In this document: positions 1 to 7,857 of the stretch, in pieces
How positions within the stretch are numbered: position 1 is the first letter of the stretch
How the letters are laid out: every line of letters starts with the position of its first letter
Assembly (NCBI GenBank): GCA_946406305.1
Contig: CAMJKC010000009.1
Coordinates: 1-20,119, forward strand
DNA length: 20,119 bases
Direction of reading: 5' to 3'
DNA from: an uncultured Lachnospiraceae bacterium
GTDB taxonomy: Bacteria > Bacillota > Clostridia > Lachnospirales > Lachnospiraceae
Translations under genes and position numbers: made by a program
The notes under the pieces: model-generated
Told to the model about the DNA's origin: nothing
Databases searched by the model: none
What the model saw: only the letters and a program-made list of their open reading frames with translations

Positions 1-2
1 TA

Positions 3-203
3 AAAAAAGCAAGAATCCTTGAAGAAGAAATTGATGAAATTGAAGAGAGATATAAAGACATACATATAAAAAGAATGTCAAATGGTGAATGTAATACAAT
101 AGCAGGTATTGCTTTTATTGATACAATTGGTAATCTTGAAAGAATTGCTGACCATGTGAATAATATTGCAGATTATGTTGAAAATGAATTAAATGGTTTA
201 TAA
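3..203 (+). CDS. C-terminal end of a PhoU-like domain protein (possibly Na/Pi cotransporter family), partial
   Basis: Only the last 66 codons are in the window; the open frame runs in from the left edge and stops at TAA 201-203. The translation is a helical, acidic segment ending in a block resembling the second repeat of PhoU domains: a Cys after 'NGE', then 'NLERIADHVNNIADYV'. In PhoU and in the cytoplasmic tail of NptA-type Na+/phosphate cotransporters, this E-R-x-x-D-H-x-x-N-I block closes the helical bundle and helps bind metal. The 'IHIKRMSNGEC' stretch just before it reminds me more of the transporter-tail version than of free PhoU, but the membrane part lies outside the window. The PhoU-like fold is fairly secure; the transporter assignment is inference. 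The next gene, gap, starts 27 bp downstream. Confidence 0.65.
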   Translation, partial: KKARILEEEIDEIEERYKDIHIKRMSNGECNTIAGIAFIDTIGNLERIADHVNNIADYVENELNGL

Positions 204-206
204 AAT
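178..206 (+). promoter_or_regulatory. Candidate sigma-A-type promoter for gap
   Basis: TTGAAA (178-183) and TAAAAT (201-206) are separated by exactly 17 bp, and each matches the sigma-70/sigma-A consensus at five of six positions. The elements overlap the end of the preceding gene. Transcription would begin near 213, leaving a leader of about 18 nt that carries the SD TGGAGG (218-223). In DNA this AT-rich chance matches are common, so this is a candidate only. Confidence 0.4.
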
Positions 207-230
207 TTTTAAATATATGGAGGTTTTTTT

Positions 231-1250
231 ATGGCTATAAGAGTTGCTATTAATGGTTTTGGAAGAATAGGTCGTCTTTGTTTTAGACAAATGTTTGATG
301 ACAAAAATTTTCAAGTTGTTGCTATAAATGATTTAGGTGACAAAAATATGTTGACACATTTATTGAAATATGATTCAACACAAGGAGGATTTAAATATCG
401 TAATGAAACATCAGTTGATGATGAAAATCTTGTTATAAAAGGGAAGAAAATTAAATTTTTACAAATTGCTGATGCGAATTTATTACCTTGGAAATCTTTA
501 AAGATAGATATAGTTTTAGAATGTACAGGTTTTTATTGTTCAAAAGAAAAATCTATGGCACATATTAATGCTGGTGCGAAGAAAGTTGTAATAAGTGCTC
601 CTGCAGGTAATGATTTAAAGACAATCGTATATAATGTAAACCATAAAACTTTAAAGAAAGATGATCAGATTTTATCAGCTGCTTCTTGTACTACAAATTG
701 TCTTGCACCAATGGCAAAGGCACTAAACGACAAATATGAGATTTTATCTGGTATAATGTCAACAATTCATGCATATACTGGAGATCAAATGATACTTGAT
801 GGTCCACATAGAAAAGGAGATTTGAGAAGAGCAAGAAGTGCTGCTATAAATATTGTGCCAAACTCAACTGGAGCAGCAAAGGCAATTGGTCTTGTTATTC
901 CAGAACTAAATGGTAAGTTAATTGGTTCAGCACAAAGAGTTCCTACACCTACTGGCTCTACAACTTTATTATTTGCTGTAGTAAAAGGTAAAAATGTTAC
1001 AAAAGAATCTATAAACGAGACTATGAAAAAAGCAAGTAATGATTCTTTTGGATATACAGAAGATCAAATTGTTTCAAGTGATGTAATAGGTATGAGTTAT
1101 GGCTCATTATTTGATGCAACTCAAACTATGGTAAACAAAATAGATGACAGCCTATATGAAGTTCAAGTTGTATCTTGGTATGACAATGAGAATTCATATG
1201 CAACACAAATGGTTAAAACTATTCAATATTTTGCTACACTTATAAAATAG
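231..1250 (+). CDS. gap: Glyceraldehyde-3-phosphate dehydrogenase (type I, NAD-type)
   Basis: Cytoplasmic glycolytic enzyme that oxidises and phosphorylates glyceraldehyde-3-phosphate to 1,3-bisphosphoglycerate, reducing NAD+. The protein is 339 aa, normal for the family. The Rossmann glycine motif NGFGRIGR is at residues 8-15. An Asn-Asp pair (33-34) follows the second strand; the Asp there is typical of NAD-preferring enzymes. The active-site block SCTTNCLAP begins at Ser152, with Cys153 as the nucleophile. The STIHAYTGDQ segment and the later GAAKAIG and QRVPTPTGS blocks are intact. The ATG has a good SD (TGGAGG, 218-223, 7 nt upstream). pgk follows after 9 bp, so two consecutive glycolytic enzymes are probably cotranscribed. 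No tpi, gpm or eno follows; the operon continues into lepA instead. Confidence 0.97.
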   Translation: MAIRVAINGFGRIGRLCFRQMFDDKNFQVVAINDLGDKNMLTHLLKYDSTQGGFKYRNETSVDDENLVIKGKKIKFLQIADANLLPWKSLKIDIVLECTGFYCSKEKSMAHINAGAKKVVISAPAGNDLKTIVYNVNHKTLKKDDQILSAASCTTNCLAPMAKALNDKYEILSGIMSTIHAYTGDQMILDGPHRKGDLRRARSAAINIVPNSTGAAKAIGLVIPELNGKLIGSAQRVPTPTGSTTLLFAVVKGKNVTKESINETMKKASNDSFGYTEDQIVSSDVIGMSYGSLFDATQTMVNKIDDSLYEVQVVSWYDNENSYATQMVKTIQYFATLIK

Positions 1251-1259
1251 GAGATTTAT

Positions 1260-2465
1260 ATGAATATTTTAAATAAAAAGACTATTGACGACGTAAATTT
1301 TAATGGAAAAAGAGTATTAGTAAGATGTGACTTCAATGTTCCTATAATAAATGGTGAAATAAGTGACGATACAAGAATAGTTGCTTCACTTCCTACTATA
1401 AAAAAATTGATTAAAGATAATGCAAAAATAATACTATGCTCACATTTAGGAAAGCCAGAAAAAAAATTAAGTTTATACCCTGTATCTAAAAAACTGTCTG
1501 AGTTATTAAAGAGAGAAGTAAAATTTATATCTACAGATAGAGTTATAAACGATGAAGTAAAAAATTATGTCAGAATGATGAAAGAAGGTGACATAATTTT
1601 ACTTGAAAACACAAGGCTTAGACCAGATGAAGTAGAATGTGGAGAAAATTTTTCAATGGAACTTGCAATGCTCTGTGATATATTTGTAGATGATGCATTT
1701 GGTACAGCACATAGAGCACATGCTTCAAATGTTGGAGTTACAAAGTTTGTAGAGAATAGTGTTGCTGGTTATTTAATGAAAAAAGAAATTGACAACCTTA
1801 TGAATGCAATAGAAAAACCAGTAAGACCTTTTGTTGCAATTTTGGGTGGAGCAAAAATTTCGGATAAACTTAAAGTTATAGATGAACTTTTAAATAAATG
1901 TGATACTATTTTAATTGGTGGTGGCATGGCATACACTTTCTTAAAAGCAGAAGGATATGCAGTAGGAAAGTCTTTAGTTGATGATGAAAAAATTCCTTAT
2001 TGCTTAGAAATGATACAAAAGGCAAAAAAATTGAATAAAAAATTGATTCTACCAATAGATAATTATTGTTCAAATGAATTTCCAAATCCTATAACAAATA
2101 AAAATGTTGTTGTTAAAAGATTTAAAGTTGGAGAGATGGATGAGAACTTCATGGGACTTGATATAGGTGAGGACACAATAAGATTATTTATGAAACATAT
2201 AAGAAGTGCTAAAACAGTTATTTGGAATGGACCTATGGGACTTTTTGAAAATGTAAAATTTGCACTTGGAACATACTGTGTTGCAAGAACTATGTCAACA
2301 CTTAAAAATGCTACAACAATCGTTGGTGGAGGTGATAGTGCTTCTGCTATAAATAAATTTGGTTTAGCAAATAAAGTGTCACATGTATCTACTGGTGGTG
2401 GTGCAACACTTGAGTATTTAGAAGGAGTAGATTTACCAGGAGTTACATCTTTATCTAATAAATGA
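1260..2465 (+). CDS. pgk: Phosphoglycerate kinase
   Basis: Cytoplasmic kinase that moves the acyl phosphate of 1,3-bisphosphoglycerate to ADP, giving ATP and 3-phosphoglycerate; it uses the product of the preceding gap gene. The length of 401 aa fits a single-enzyme PGK with no TpiA fusion. The N-terminal substrate loop RCDFNVP (22-28) is present, followed by the Arg of the DDTR segment (39) and the SHLGKP motif. The middle contains ILGGAKISDKL at the nucleotide-binding domain, then WNGPMGLFE, and the C-terminal GGGDSASA and STGGGATLEYLEG loops that hold the phosphates. The SD is the TAGGAG that overlaps the gap stop codon (1248-1253). The TGA stop overlaps the lepA ATG as ATGA, which suggests translational coupling. 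Confidence 0.97.
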   Translation: MNILNKKTIDDVNFNGKRVLVRCDFNVPIINGEISDDTRIVASLPTIKKLIKDNAKIILCSHLGKPEKKLSLYPVSKKLSELLKREVKFISTDRVINDEVKNYVRMMKEGDIILLENTRLRPDEVECGENFSMELAMLCDIFVDDAFGTAHRAHASNVGVTKFVENSVAGYLMKKEIDNLMNAIEKPVRPFVAILGGAKISDKLKVIDELLNKCDTILIGGGMAYTFLKAEGYAVGKSLVDDEKIPYCLEMIQKAKKLNKKLILPIDNYCSNEFPNPITNKNVVVKRFKVGEMDENFMGLDIGEDTIRLFMKHIRSAKTVIWNGPMGLFENVKFALGTYCVARTMSTLKNATTIVGGGDSASAINKFGLANKVSHVSTGGGATLEYLEGVDLPGVTSLSNK

Positions 2466-4279
2466 TAAATAAAAAATTTGATAAAAATTTAATTAGAAAT
2501 TTTTGTATAATTGCACACATTGATCATGGAAAAAGTACACTTGCAGATAGAATTCTTGAGATGACAGGAACTATAAGTAAGAGGGAGATTAAAGAACAAA
2601 TTCTTGACAATATGGATATAGAGAGAGAAAGGGGGATTACTATTAAATCTCAATCTGTTTGTATTGAATATCATGCAAAAGATGGAAAAGATTATGTTTT
2701 TAATTTAATAGATACACCAGGTCATGTTGACTTTACATATGAAGTTAGTCGTTCACTTGCTGCTTGTGAAGGTGCCTTGCTTATTGTTGATGCTGCACAA
2801 GGAATAGAAGCACAAACTTTAGCGAATGTATATTTAGCTCTTGATCATAATTTGGAAATAATTCCAGTAATAAATAAAATAGATTTAAAAGCTGCTGAGC
2901 CTTTGAGGGTAGCAAAAGAAATTGAAGATGTCATAGGCCTTGATTGTGAAGAAGCTCCTATGATTTCTGCAAAAACAGGATTAAATGTTGAAGATGTTCT
3001 AGAAGCCATTGTAAAAAAAGTTCCACCTCCAACTGGAGATGAAAATAAACCACTTCGTGCACTTATTTTTGATTCACTATATGATCAATACAAAGGTGTA
3101 ATAGTTTTTATTCGTGTAGTAGATGGGATTATTGAAAAAGGAACCAAGATTAAACTTTTAGCAACAAATGCAGTTTTTGAAGTGGTGGAAGTTGGAATAT
3201 TCGGAGCAGGTAAATTTATAAAGTGTGATGCAATATATCCTGGATATGTTGGATATTTTACAGCATCAATAAAAAACATTTCTGACACACGAGTTGGAGA
3301 TACTGTAACATATGCAGAAAATCCAGCATTGCCACTTCCAGGTTATAAGAAAATAACTCCAATGGTTTACTGTGGTATTTACCCTATAGAAGGTGATAAG
3401 TATCCAGATTTAAGAGATGCACTTGAGAAATTAAAATTGAACGATGCTTCTCTTCAGTTTGAGCCTGAAAATTCTGTAGCACTTGGATTTGGATTTAGAT
3501 GTGGATTCTTAGGTCTTTTACATTTAGATGTTATACAGGAGAGACTTGAGAGAGAATTTAATTTAGATATTTTAACTACTGCTCCAAGTGTTGAATACTA
3601 TGTTTATAAAAAAGATGGTGAATTTTTAAAACTTACGAATCCTTCAAGTTTACCAGATGTATCTTCTATCGATCATCTTGAGGAACCGATAGTAAATAGT
3701 GAAATAATGGTCAAAAAAGAATATGTTGGAAATGTTATGAAGTTATGTGAAGATAGAAGAGGAACATATATATTTATGGAATATATAGAAGAAACGAGAG
3801 TAGTTTTAAAATATGAATTGCCGCTTAATGAGATAATTTATGATTTTTTTGATGTTTTGAAATCTTGTTCAAAAGGATATGCTTCTTTTGATTATTCATT
3901 AAAAGAATATAGAAAATCTGACTTAGTAAAACTTGACTTACTTGTAAATAGAGAAAATATTGATGCATTATCATTTATAGTTCATAGGACAAGTGCAGAA
4001 GATAGAGGCAGAAAAATGTGTGAAAAGCTAAAAGATGAGATTCCAAGACAATTGTTTGAAATTCCTGTTCAGGCTGCAATTGGAGGGAAAATTATTGCAA
4101 GAGAAACAATAAAAGCACTTAGAAAGGATGTTCTTGCAAAATGCTATGGTGGAGATATTACTAGAAAGAAAAAATTATTAGAAAAACAAAAAGAAGGTAA
4201 AAGACGAATGAAGCAATTTGGTACAGTTGAAATACCGCAAAGTGCATTCATGTCCGTTTTAAAATTAGATGTTGAATAA
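2462..4279 (+). CDS. lepA: Elongation factor 4 (LepA), ribosomal GTPase
   Basis: Translational GTPase that acts on the ribosome; it has been linked to back-translocation and to ribosome biogenesis or initiation. At 605 aa it is a full-length LepA. GTPase motifs are intact: G1 AHIDHGKST (18-26), G2 region RERGITIK (55-62), G3 DTPGH (84-88), G4 NKID (138-141). After domain II come the LepA-specific features: RCGFLGLLH in the domain III region, PSVEYYVYKKDGE, and the basic C-terminal tail with KCYGGDITRKKKLLEKQK and FGTVEIPQSAF, which separates LepA from EF-G and TypA. The ATG overlaps the pgk stop (ATGA) and has no convincing SD, so translation probably depends on coupling. The usual downstream neighbours in Firmicutes, hemW or hrcA, are absent; a PotD-like gene overlaps its 3' end instead. 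Confidence 0.97.
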   Translation: MINKKFDKNLIRNFCIIAHIDHGKSTLADRILEMTGTISKREIKEQILDNMDIERERGITIKSQSVCIEYHAKDGKDYVFNLIDTPGHVDFTYEVSRSLAACEGALLIVDAAQGIEAQTLANVYLALDHNLEIIPVINKIDLKAAEPLRVAKEIEDVIGLDCEEAPMISAKTGLNVEDVLEAIVKKVPPPTGDENKPLRALIFDSLYDQYKGVIVFIRVVDGIIEKGTKIKLLATNAVFEVVEVGIFGAGKFIKCDAIYPGYVGYFTASIKNISDTRVGDTVTYAENPALPLPGYKKITPMVYCGIYPIEGDKYPDLRDALEKLKLNDASLQFEPENSVALGFGFRCGFLGLLHLDVIQERLEREFNLDILTTAPSVEYYVYKKDGEFLKLTNPSSLPDVSSIDHLEEPIVNSEIMVKKEYVGNVMKLCEDRRGTYIFMEYIEETRVVLKYELPLNEIIYDFFDVLKSCSKGYASFDYSLKEYRKSDLVKLDLLVNRENIDALSFIVHRTSAEDRGRKMCEKLKDEIPRQLFEIPVQAAIGGKIIARETIKALRKDVLAKCYGGDITRKKKLLEKQKEGKRRMKQFGTVEIPQSAFMSVLKLDVE

Positions 4280-5354
4280 AAAGAAGATAATTAAAAAATT
4301 TTTATATTGTATAATTACTTTTTTTATTTTTTTTAGTTTAATTTCTTGTGATAAGAAAGATGTTTTATATGTATACAATTGGGGTTTATACATTGATGAA
4401 AAAACCATATCAATGTTTGAAGATGAATATGGAGTAAAAGTAATATATGATACTTTTGATACAAATGAAGAAATGCTTCCAATTGTTGAAAACAGTGCAA
4501 GAGTTTATGATGTAATATGTCCTACAGACTATATGATTGAAAAAATGATAAATAAAAATCTAATTGCTAGAATTGATTATGAAAACGAACTTGATAATTT
4601 TAAATATTTAGATGAAAGAGTTTTAAATTTAATGAAATCTTTTGATACTGATAATAAATATGCAATTCCATATGTATATTCAACTATAGGTATAATTTAT
4701 AATAAAACTTTGCTTGATGAAAAAAAATTGCCATATCCCACATCATGGTCTGATTTATGGAAAGAGTATTATAAAAATGAAATTTTAATGCAAGAAGCAA
4801 AAAGAGATTTGTTAATGGTTGGATTAAAAAAGAATAATTTTTCTATGAATACTACAAATCTTAAAGAAATAGATATAGCCACAAAAGATTTGATAAAACA
4901 AAAATCTTTAGTTCAAGCATACGTTATAGACCAAGTTAGAGATAAAATGATAAATGGAGAAGCAGCTATTGGTGTTACTTATAGTGGAGAAGTTGAATAT
5001 ATAAAAAAAGAAACTGAGAATACTGATTTTGTTTTTGAATATATTTTACCAGAGGAAGGTGTTAATCTTACTATAGATGCCTGGGTTATTCCAAGCAATT
5101 CAAAAAGCAAACAGCTAGCAATAAAATGGATAGATTTTATGTCAAGACCAGATATTGCATATATAAATTTTCAATATATGACATATGGTATACCAAATTT
5201 AGAAACAATGAACAAAATGATAGATAAAAATCTTTTAAGTGATGAAGCTGTTTTCCCAAATATTGAAAAAACGAACAAATATGAAATGTATAAAGATATT
5301 GGAGATTTCGAATCAGTTTATACAGAGGCTTGGAAAAAAATTTTATCAGAGTAG
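4269..5354 (+). CDS. potD: PotD-type polyamine-binding lipoprotein (ABC transporter solute-binding protein), orphan
   Basis: Extracytoplasmic solute-binding protein that would deliver spermidine or putrescine to a PotABC permease. The first 27 residues form a lipoprotein signal: basic start (KKKIIKK), hydrophobic core, lipobox L-I-S-C with Cys27. The mature protein begins with YVYNWGLYID; Trp38 and Tyr41 match the NWxxY polyamine-binding motif of PotD. Further PotD-family blocks are CPTDYMIEKM, IPYVYSTIGIIYNK, QAYVIDQVRDKMINGEAA and DAWVIPSNSK. By my alignment from memory, the position of the ligand-stacking Trp two residues before the ligand Asp in E. coli PotD is Thr268 here, before Asp270. 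The gene overlaps lepA by 11 bp and has no clear SD. No potA, potB or potC lies in the window, so the transporter must be elsewhere or borrowed. Family assignment is firm; ligand choice is inferred. Confidence 0.85.
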   Translation: MLNKKKIIKKFLYCIITFFIFFSLISCDKKDVLYVYNWGLYIDEKTISMFEDEYGVKVIYDTFDTNEEMLPIVENSARVYDVICPTDYMIEKMINKNLIARIDYENELDNFKYLDERVLNLMKSFDTDNKYAIPYVYSTIGIIYNKTLLDEKKLPYPTSWSDLWKEYYKNEILMQEAKRDLLMVGLKKNNFSMNTTNLKEIDIATKDLIKQKSLVQAYVIDQVRDKMINGEAAIGVTYSGEVEYIKKETENTDFVFEYILPEEGVNLTIDAWVIPSNSKSKQLAIKWIDFMSRPDIAYINFQYMTYGIPNLETMNKMIDKNLLSDEAVFPNIEKTNKYEMYKDIGDFESVYTEAWKKILSE

Positions 5355-5363
5355 GTTTATAAA

Positions 5364-6056
5364 ATGTATGCTATAATTACAGGAGCGAGCAGAGGCATAG
5401 GAAGAGAATTAGCAATTACTTTTGCGAGCCATAAATATAATTTAATTTTAAATTGTAAGAATAATTATAATTTATTATGTGATTTAAAAAATGAACTTGA
5501 ATATAAAGATAATGTCAAAGTATACATAAAAAAAGGTCAAATTGAATATCAAGACATAGAAAAGATTGATGATATATATATATTAATAAACAATGCAAGT
5601 GTAGCATATAGAAAACTATTAATAGATGTAAATGAAGATGAATACAATGAAGTTATAGATAGTAATTTGTCTCAAACTATATTTACTACAAAATTTTTTA
5701 TTAAAAAGAATCTTAAAAATAATCAAGGCATTGTTGTAAATATTAGTTCAGTTTGGGGATTAGTTGGTTCAAGTATGGAAAGTATATATTCGTTGACTAA
5801 AGCTGCAGTGGAAAATTTTACAAAATCTTTATCAAAAGAATATGAGAATTTAGATTTTATATGTTTTTCTTTAGGCGCTGTTGATACTGATATGAATAAT
5901 ATTTTTTCTGAAGAAGATAAAAAAGTCATATTAAAGAATCTTAAAAACAATAGTTTTTTAAATAAAAATGAAATAGCAGATATTATATACAATACTATAT
6001 CAAACCATAAATATAAATCAGGTGAGATTATTTATATTAATAATGGCTTAACATAA
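5364..6056 (+). CDS. Short-chain dehydrogenase/reductase (FabG-like; possibly EF-P 5-aminopentanone reductase type)
   Basis: Classical SDR oxidoreductase of 230 aa, somewhat short for FabG (about 245). The cofactor motif TGASRGIG is at residues 6-13, NNAS (variant of NNAG) at 76-79, catalytic Asn101, Ser128 or Ser129 in the NISSVWG block, and the YxxxK pair Tyr142/Lys146, so all four catalytic residues are present. The N-I-S-S-V-W-G-L-V-G block and the later AVDTDMN resemble the YmfI/EfpI-like SDR branch, which reduces 5-aminopentanone on elongation factor P in Bacillus subtilis, but FabG-like ketoreductases share much of this. The substrate is therefore undecided. The gene starts 9 bp after the potD-like gene with only a weak SD (AGG at 5353-5355) and is followed after 13 bp by the thioredoxin-reductase-like gene. 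Confidence 0.8.
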   Translation: MYAIITGASRGIGRELAITFASHKYNLILNCKNNYNLLCDLKNELEYKDNVKVYIKKGQIEYQDIEKIDDIYILINNASVAYRKLLIDVNEDEYNEVIDSNLSQTIFTTKFFIKKNLKNNQGIVVNISSVWGLVGSSMESIYSLTKAAVENFTKSLSKEYENLDFICFSLGAVDTDMNNIFSEEDKKVILKNLKNNSFLNKNEIADIIYNTISNHKYKSGEIIYINNGLT

Positions 6057-6069
6057 GAGGAGGCAAAAT

Positions 6070-6975
6070 ATGGAAAGTTTATTAGATTTAATCATAATAG
6101 GAAAAGGTCCTGCAGGAGTAACAGCAGCAATTTATGCAAAGAGAGCTGGACTTAATTTTATAGTTTTGAAAAACCCTTATGAAGTTGATAGCCAAATATT
6201 AAATACATATGATATAGATAATTATACTGGTTTTTTTAAACTATCAGGCAGTGATTTATATAATAATTTTAATGAGCATTTAAAGTATTTTAATATTGAT
6301 GTTATTAATGAAAAGGTAATAGATATTAAAATTGAAGATGATAAAGTTAAAAATGTTATAACCAAAAAAAAATCATATAAGTCAAAAACTGTAATTGTGG
6401 CAACAGGTGCTAAACCTAAAAAACTAGGAATAGATAATGAAGATAAGTATGTTGGAATGGGGCTCTCATATTGTGCAACTTGTGATGGAGCTTTTTACAA
6501 AGATAAAACAGTTGCAGTAATAGGTAGTGGTAATGTTGCAGTAGAAGATTCAATTTTTTTAAGTAGAATTTGTAAAAAAGTATATTTAATAATAAGAAAA
6601 GATAAAATGAAAGCAGATAAAATTTTACAAGAAGAAATTTTAAAACTTTCAAATGTTGAAATTCTATTTAACACATCAGTAAAAAATATTCAAGGCGAAA
6701 ACAAAATAGAAAAATTAGTTTTGTCTAACGATATGGTTCTTGATGTAGATGGATTTTTTGTAGCAATAGGAAATATTCCAAATACTGAATTTATAAGTAA
6801 TATAGTTGAAACAAAGAATGGGTATATTGTTGCAGGAGAAGATTGTGAGAGTAGTGTAAAAGGAATATATGGATGTGGCGATGTGAGAACAAAACAACTG
6901 TATCAAGTTATAACTGCATGTAGTGATGGGGCAAATTCTATAACATCTCTGTCAAGGTATTTATCAACTTTTTAG
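6070..6975 (+). CDS. trxB: Thioredoxin-reductase-like FAD/dithiol oxidoreductase
   Basis: Flavoprotein of the low-molecular-weight thioredoxin reductase family; it moves electrons through FAD and a redox-active disulfide to thioredoxin or a similar dithiol protein in the cytoplasm. The length of 301 aa is typical. FAD motif GKGPAG is at 11-16, the redox pair C-A-T-C at 135-138, the nucleotide-domain motif GSGNVA at 152-157, and the C-terminal FAD motif G-C-G-D-V-R-T-K near residue 270. The usual G-G-Q near residue 40 is D-S-Q, as I recall for a clostridial sub-branch. The canonical NADPH-phosphate motif HRRxxxR is changed to I-R-K-D-K-M-K (175-181), so the electron donor is less certain than the fold. 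A strong SD, GAGGAGG (6058-6064), gives a clear start. A GIY-YIG gene follows after 1 bp. Confidence 0.88.
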   Translation: MESLLDLIIIGKGPAGVTAAIYAKRAGLNFIVLKNPYEVDSQILNTYDIDNYTGFFKLSGSDLYNNFNEHLKYFNIDVINEKVIDIKIEDDKVKNVITKKKSYKSKTVIVATGAKPKKLGIDNEDKYVGMGLSYCATCDGAFYKDKTVAVIGSGNVAVEDSIFLSRICKKVYLIIRKDKMKADKILQEEILKLSNVEILFNTSVKNIQGENKIEKLVLSNDMVLDVDGFFVAIGNIPNTEFISNIVETKNGYIVAGEDCESSVKGIYGCGDVRTKQLYQVITACSDGANSITSLSRYLSTF

Positions 6976-6976
6976 T

Positions 6977-7288
6977 ATGTATTATATATATATTATTTTA
7001 TGTGAAGATGATAAACTATATACTGGCATTACTACAGATTATAAAAGAAGATTTACTGAGCATAAATATAAGAAAGTAGGTGCTAAGTTTACAAAATCGT
7101 TTAAACCAATAAAAATAATAGCACTTTATATTGCAGAAAACAGAGCTTATGCAAGTAAACTTGAAAGTGCAATAAAAAAATTAACACATGAGAATAAATT
7201 ATTAATTGCAAAAAGTAAATTATACTTTAATAAGATTTTAAAAGATAAAATTGAAACTAAAAAGTATAAAAAAATCAGTATAAAATAA
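6977..7288 (+). CDS. Small GIY-YIG domain protein (UPF0213/YhbQ-YazA family)
   Basis: A 103-aa protein consisting of one GIY-YIG nuclease-like domain. The signature begins with YIYIILCEDD and continues with LYTGITTDYKRRFTEH; these supply the first Tyr, the Y-T-G version of the YIG motif, and the conserved Arg. A later acidic residue lies in the KLESAIKKLT helix (the usual catalytic Glu position), followed by basic residues. This matches the stand-alone family typified by E. coli YhbQ and B. subtilis YazA, whose role is poorly defined; nuclease activity on DNA is plausible by fold. The ATG lies 1 bp after the trxB stop, and the SD is weak, so coupled translation is likely. The C-terminus is Lys-rich. 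This is the last gene before a 65-bp spacer. Confidence 0.87.
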   Translation: MYYIYIILCEDDKLYTGITTDYKRRFTEHKYKKVGAKFTKSFKPIKIIALYIAENRAYASKLESAIKKLTHENKLLIAKSKLYFNKILKDKIETKKYKKISIK

Positions 7289-7353
7289 TTATTTGTTATC
7301 ATAAAAAAGGAGATTTGTAGAGTAGTAACATTATAGCTCTAAATTTAATAATT
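7289..7353 (+). promoter_or_regulatory. Leader with distant SD and hairpin in front of rlmH
   Basis: This 65-bp spacer holds a strong SD, AAGGAGA (7307-7313), but no ATG. The only plausible rlmH start is a TTG 40 nt further on. Between them TAGAG (7318-7322) can pair with CTCTA (7337-7341); as an alternative, AGAG/CTCT plus a flanking ATTT/AAAT gives 8 bp with a two-base bulge. Folding would bring the SD to roughly 9-10 nt from the TTG. Directly after the SD sits TTG-TAG (7315-7320), a start-stop pair. I found no convincing promoter or terminator here. The functional reading is inference. Confidence 0.35.
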
Positions 7354-7848
7354 TTGATAAAGTTTTTTATTTGTTGTGTTGGAAAAATAAAATTAAAATA
7401 TATAACTGATGCGATATATGATTATGAGTCAAGAATAAACAAATATGCAAATATTGAAATAGTTGAATTTAAAGAAGAAAAAATAAATGATTCTAATGAA
7501 AGCAGTATAAAAAAGGCTATAGATACAGAAAGTAATAATTTTATTGAATATATTAAAGGTGTTGGCAAATCACAAAAAAGAATTTTTATTTTACTTGATA
7601 TAAATGGAAAGACATTTGATACTATCTCATTATATGAACATTATGAAAATTTAAAAAATTCTGGAAAAATAGAGTTTTATTTTTTTATAGGTGGCTCATA
7701 TGGGGTAAATGAAAAATTAAAAAAATATGTTGACTATGTATTTAGTTTTTCTAAACTCACTTTTCCACATATGTTATTTAGAGTCATATTATTAGAGCAG
7801 ATATATAGAATATTAAAAATAGAAAAAAATGAAATATATCATAAATAG
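7354..7848 (+). CDS. rlmH: 23S rRNA pseudouridine-1915 N3-methyltransferase
   Basis: SPOUT-family methyltransferase that uses SAM to methylate pseudouridine 1915 (E. coli numbering) in helix 69 of 23S rRNA on assembled ribosomes. The N-terminus (FFICCVGKIKLKYITDAI) matches the start of RlmH/YbeA proteins. The trefoil-knot SAM site is the FFIGGSYGVNEKL segment, then SFSKLTFPHMLFRVILLEQIYR, and the protein ends in YHK, the conserved C-terminus of the family. With the TTG start it is 164 aa, slightly above the usual 155-160. TTG (7354) is chosen because it is the only normal start codon between the in-frame stop at 7318-7320 and the conserved region, and the alignment begins right there. No SD is at normal distance. 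The stop codon overlaps the SD of the next gene. Confidence 0.93.
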   Translation: MIKFFICCVGKIKLKYITDAIYDYESRINKYANIEIVEFKEEKINDSNESSIKKAIDTESNNFIEYIKGVGKSQKRIFILLDINGKTFDTISLYEHYENLKNSGKIEFYFFIGGSYGVNEKLKKYVDYVFSFSKLTFPHMLFRVILLEQIYRILKIEKNEIYHK

Positions 7849-7857
7849 GAGGTGTTT

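Noticed and set aside
4269..7288. A new multi-gene system made of potD, SDR, thioredoxin-reductase-like and GIY-YIG genes
   Set aside because: Each belongs to a known housekeeping family and the sequence gives no evidence of a joint function beyond operon placement.
7282..7300. AAATAATTATTT palindrome after the GIY-YIG gene as a terminator
   Set aside because: It is all A/T with no loop and no following T run; too weak to call.
7852..7857. GTG at 7852 as the start of the SPFH gene
   Set aside because: It overlaps the SD TAGGAGG (7846-7852). ATG 7858 has ideal spacing from that SD and starts directly at the hydrophobic anchor.
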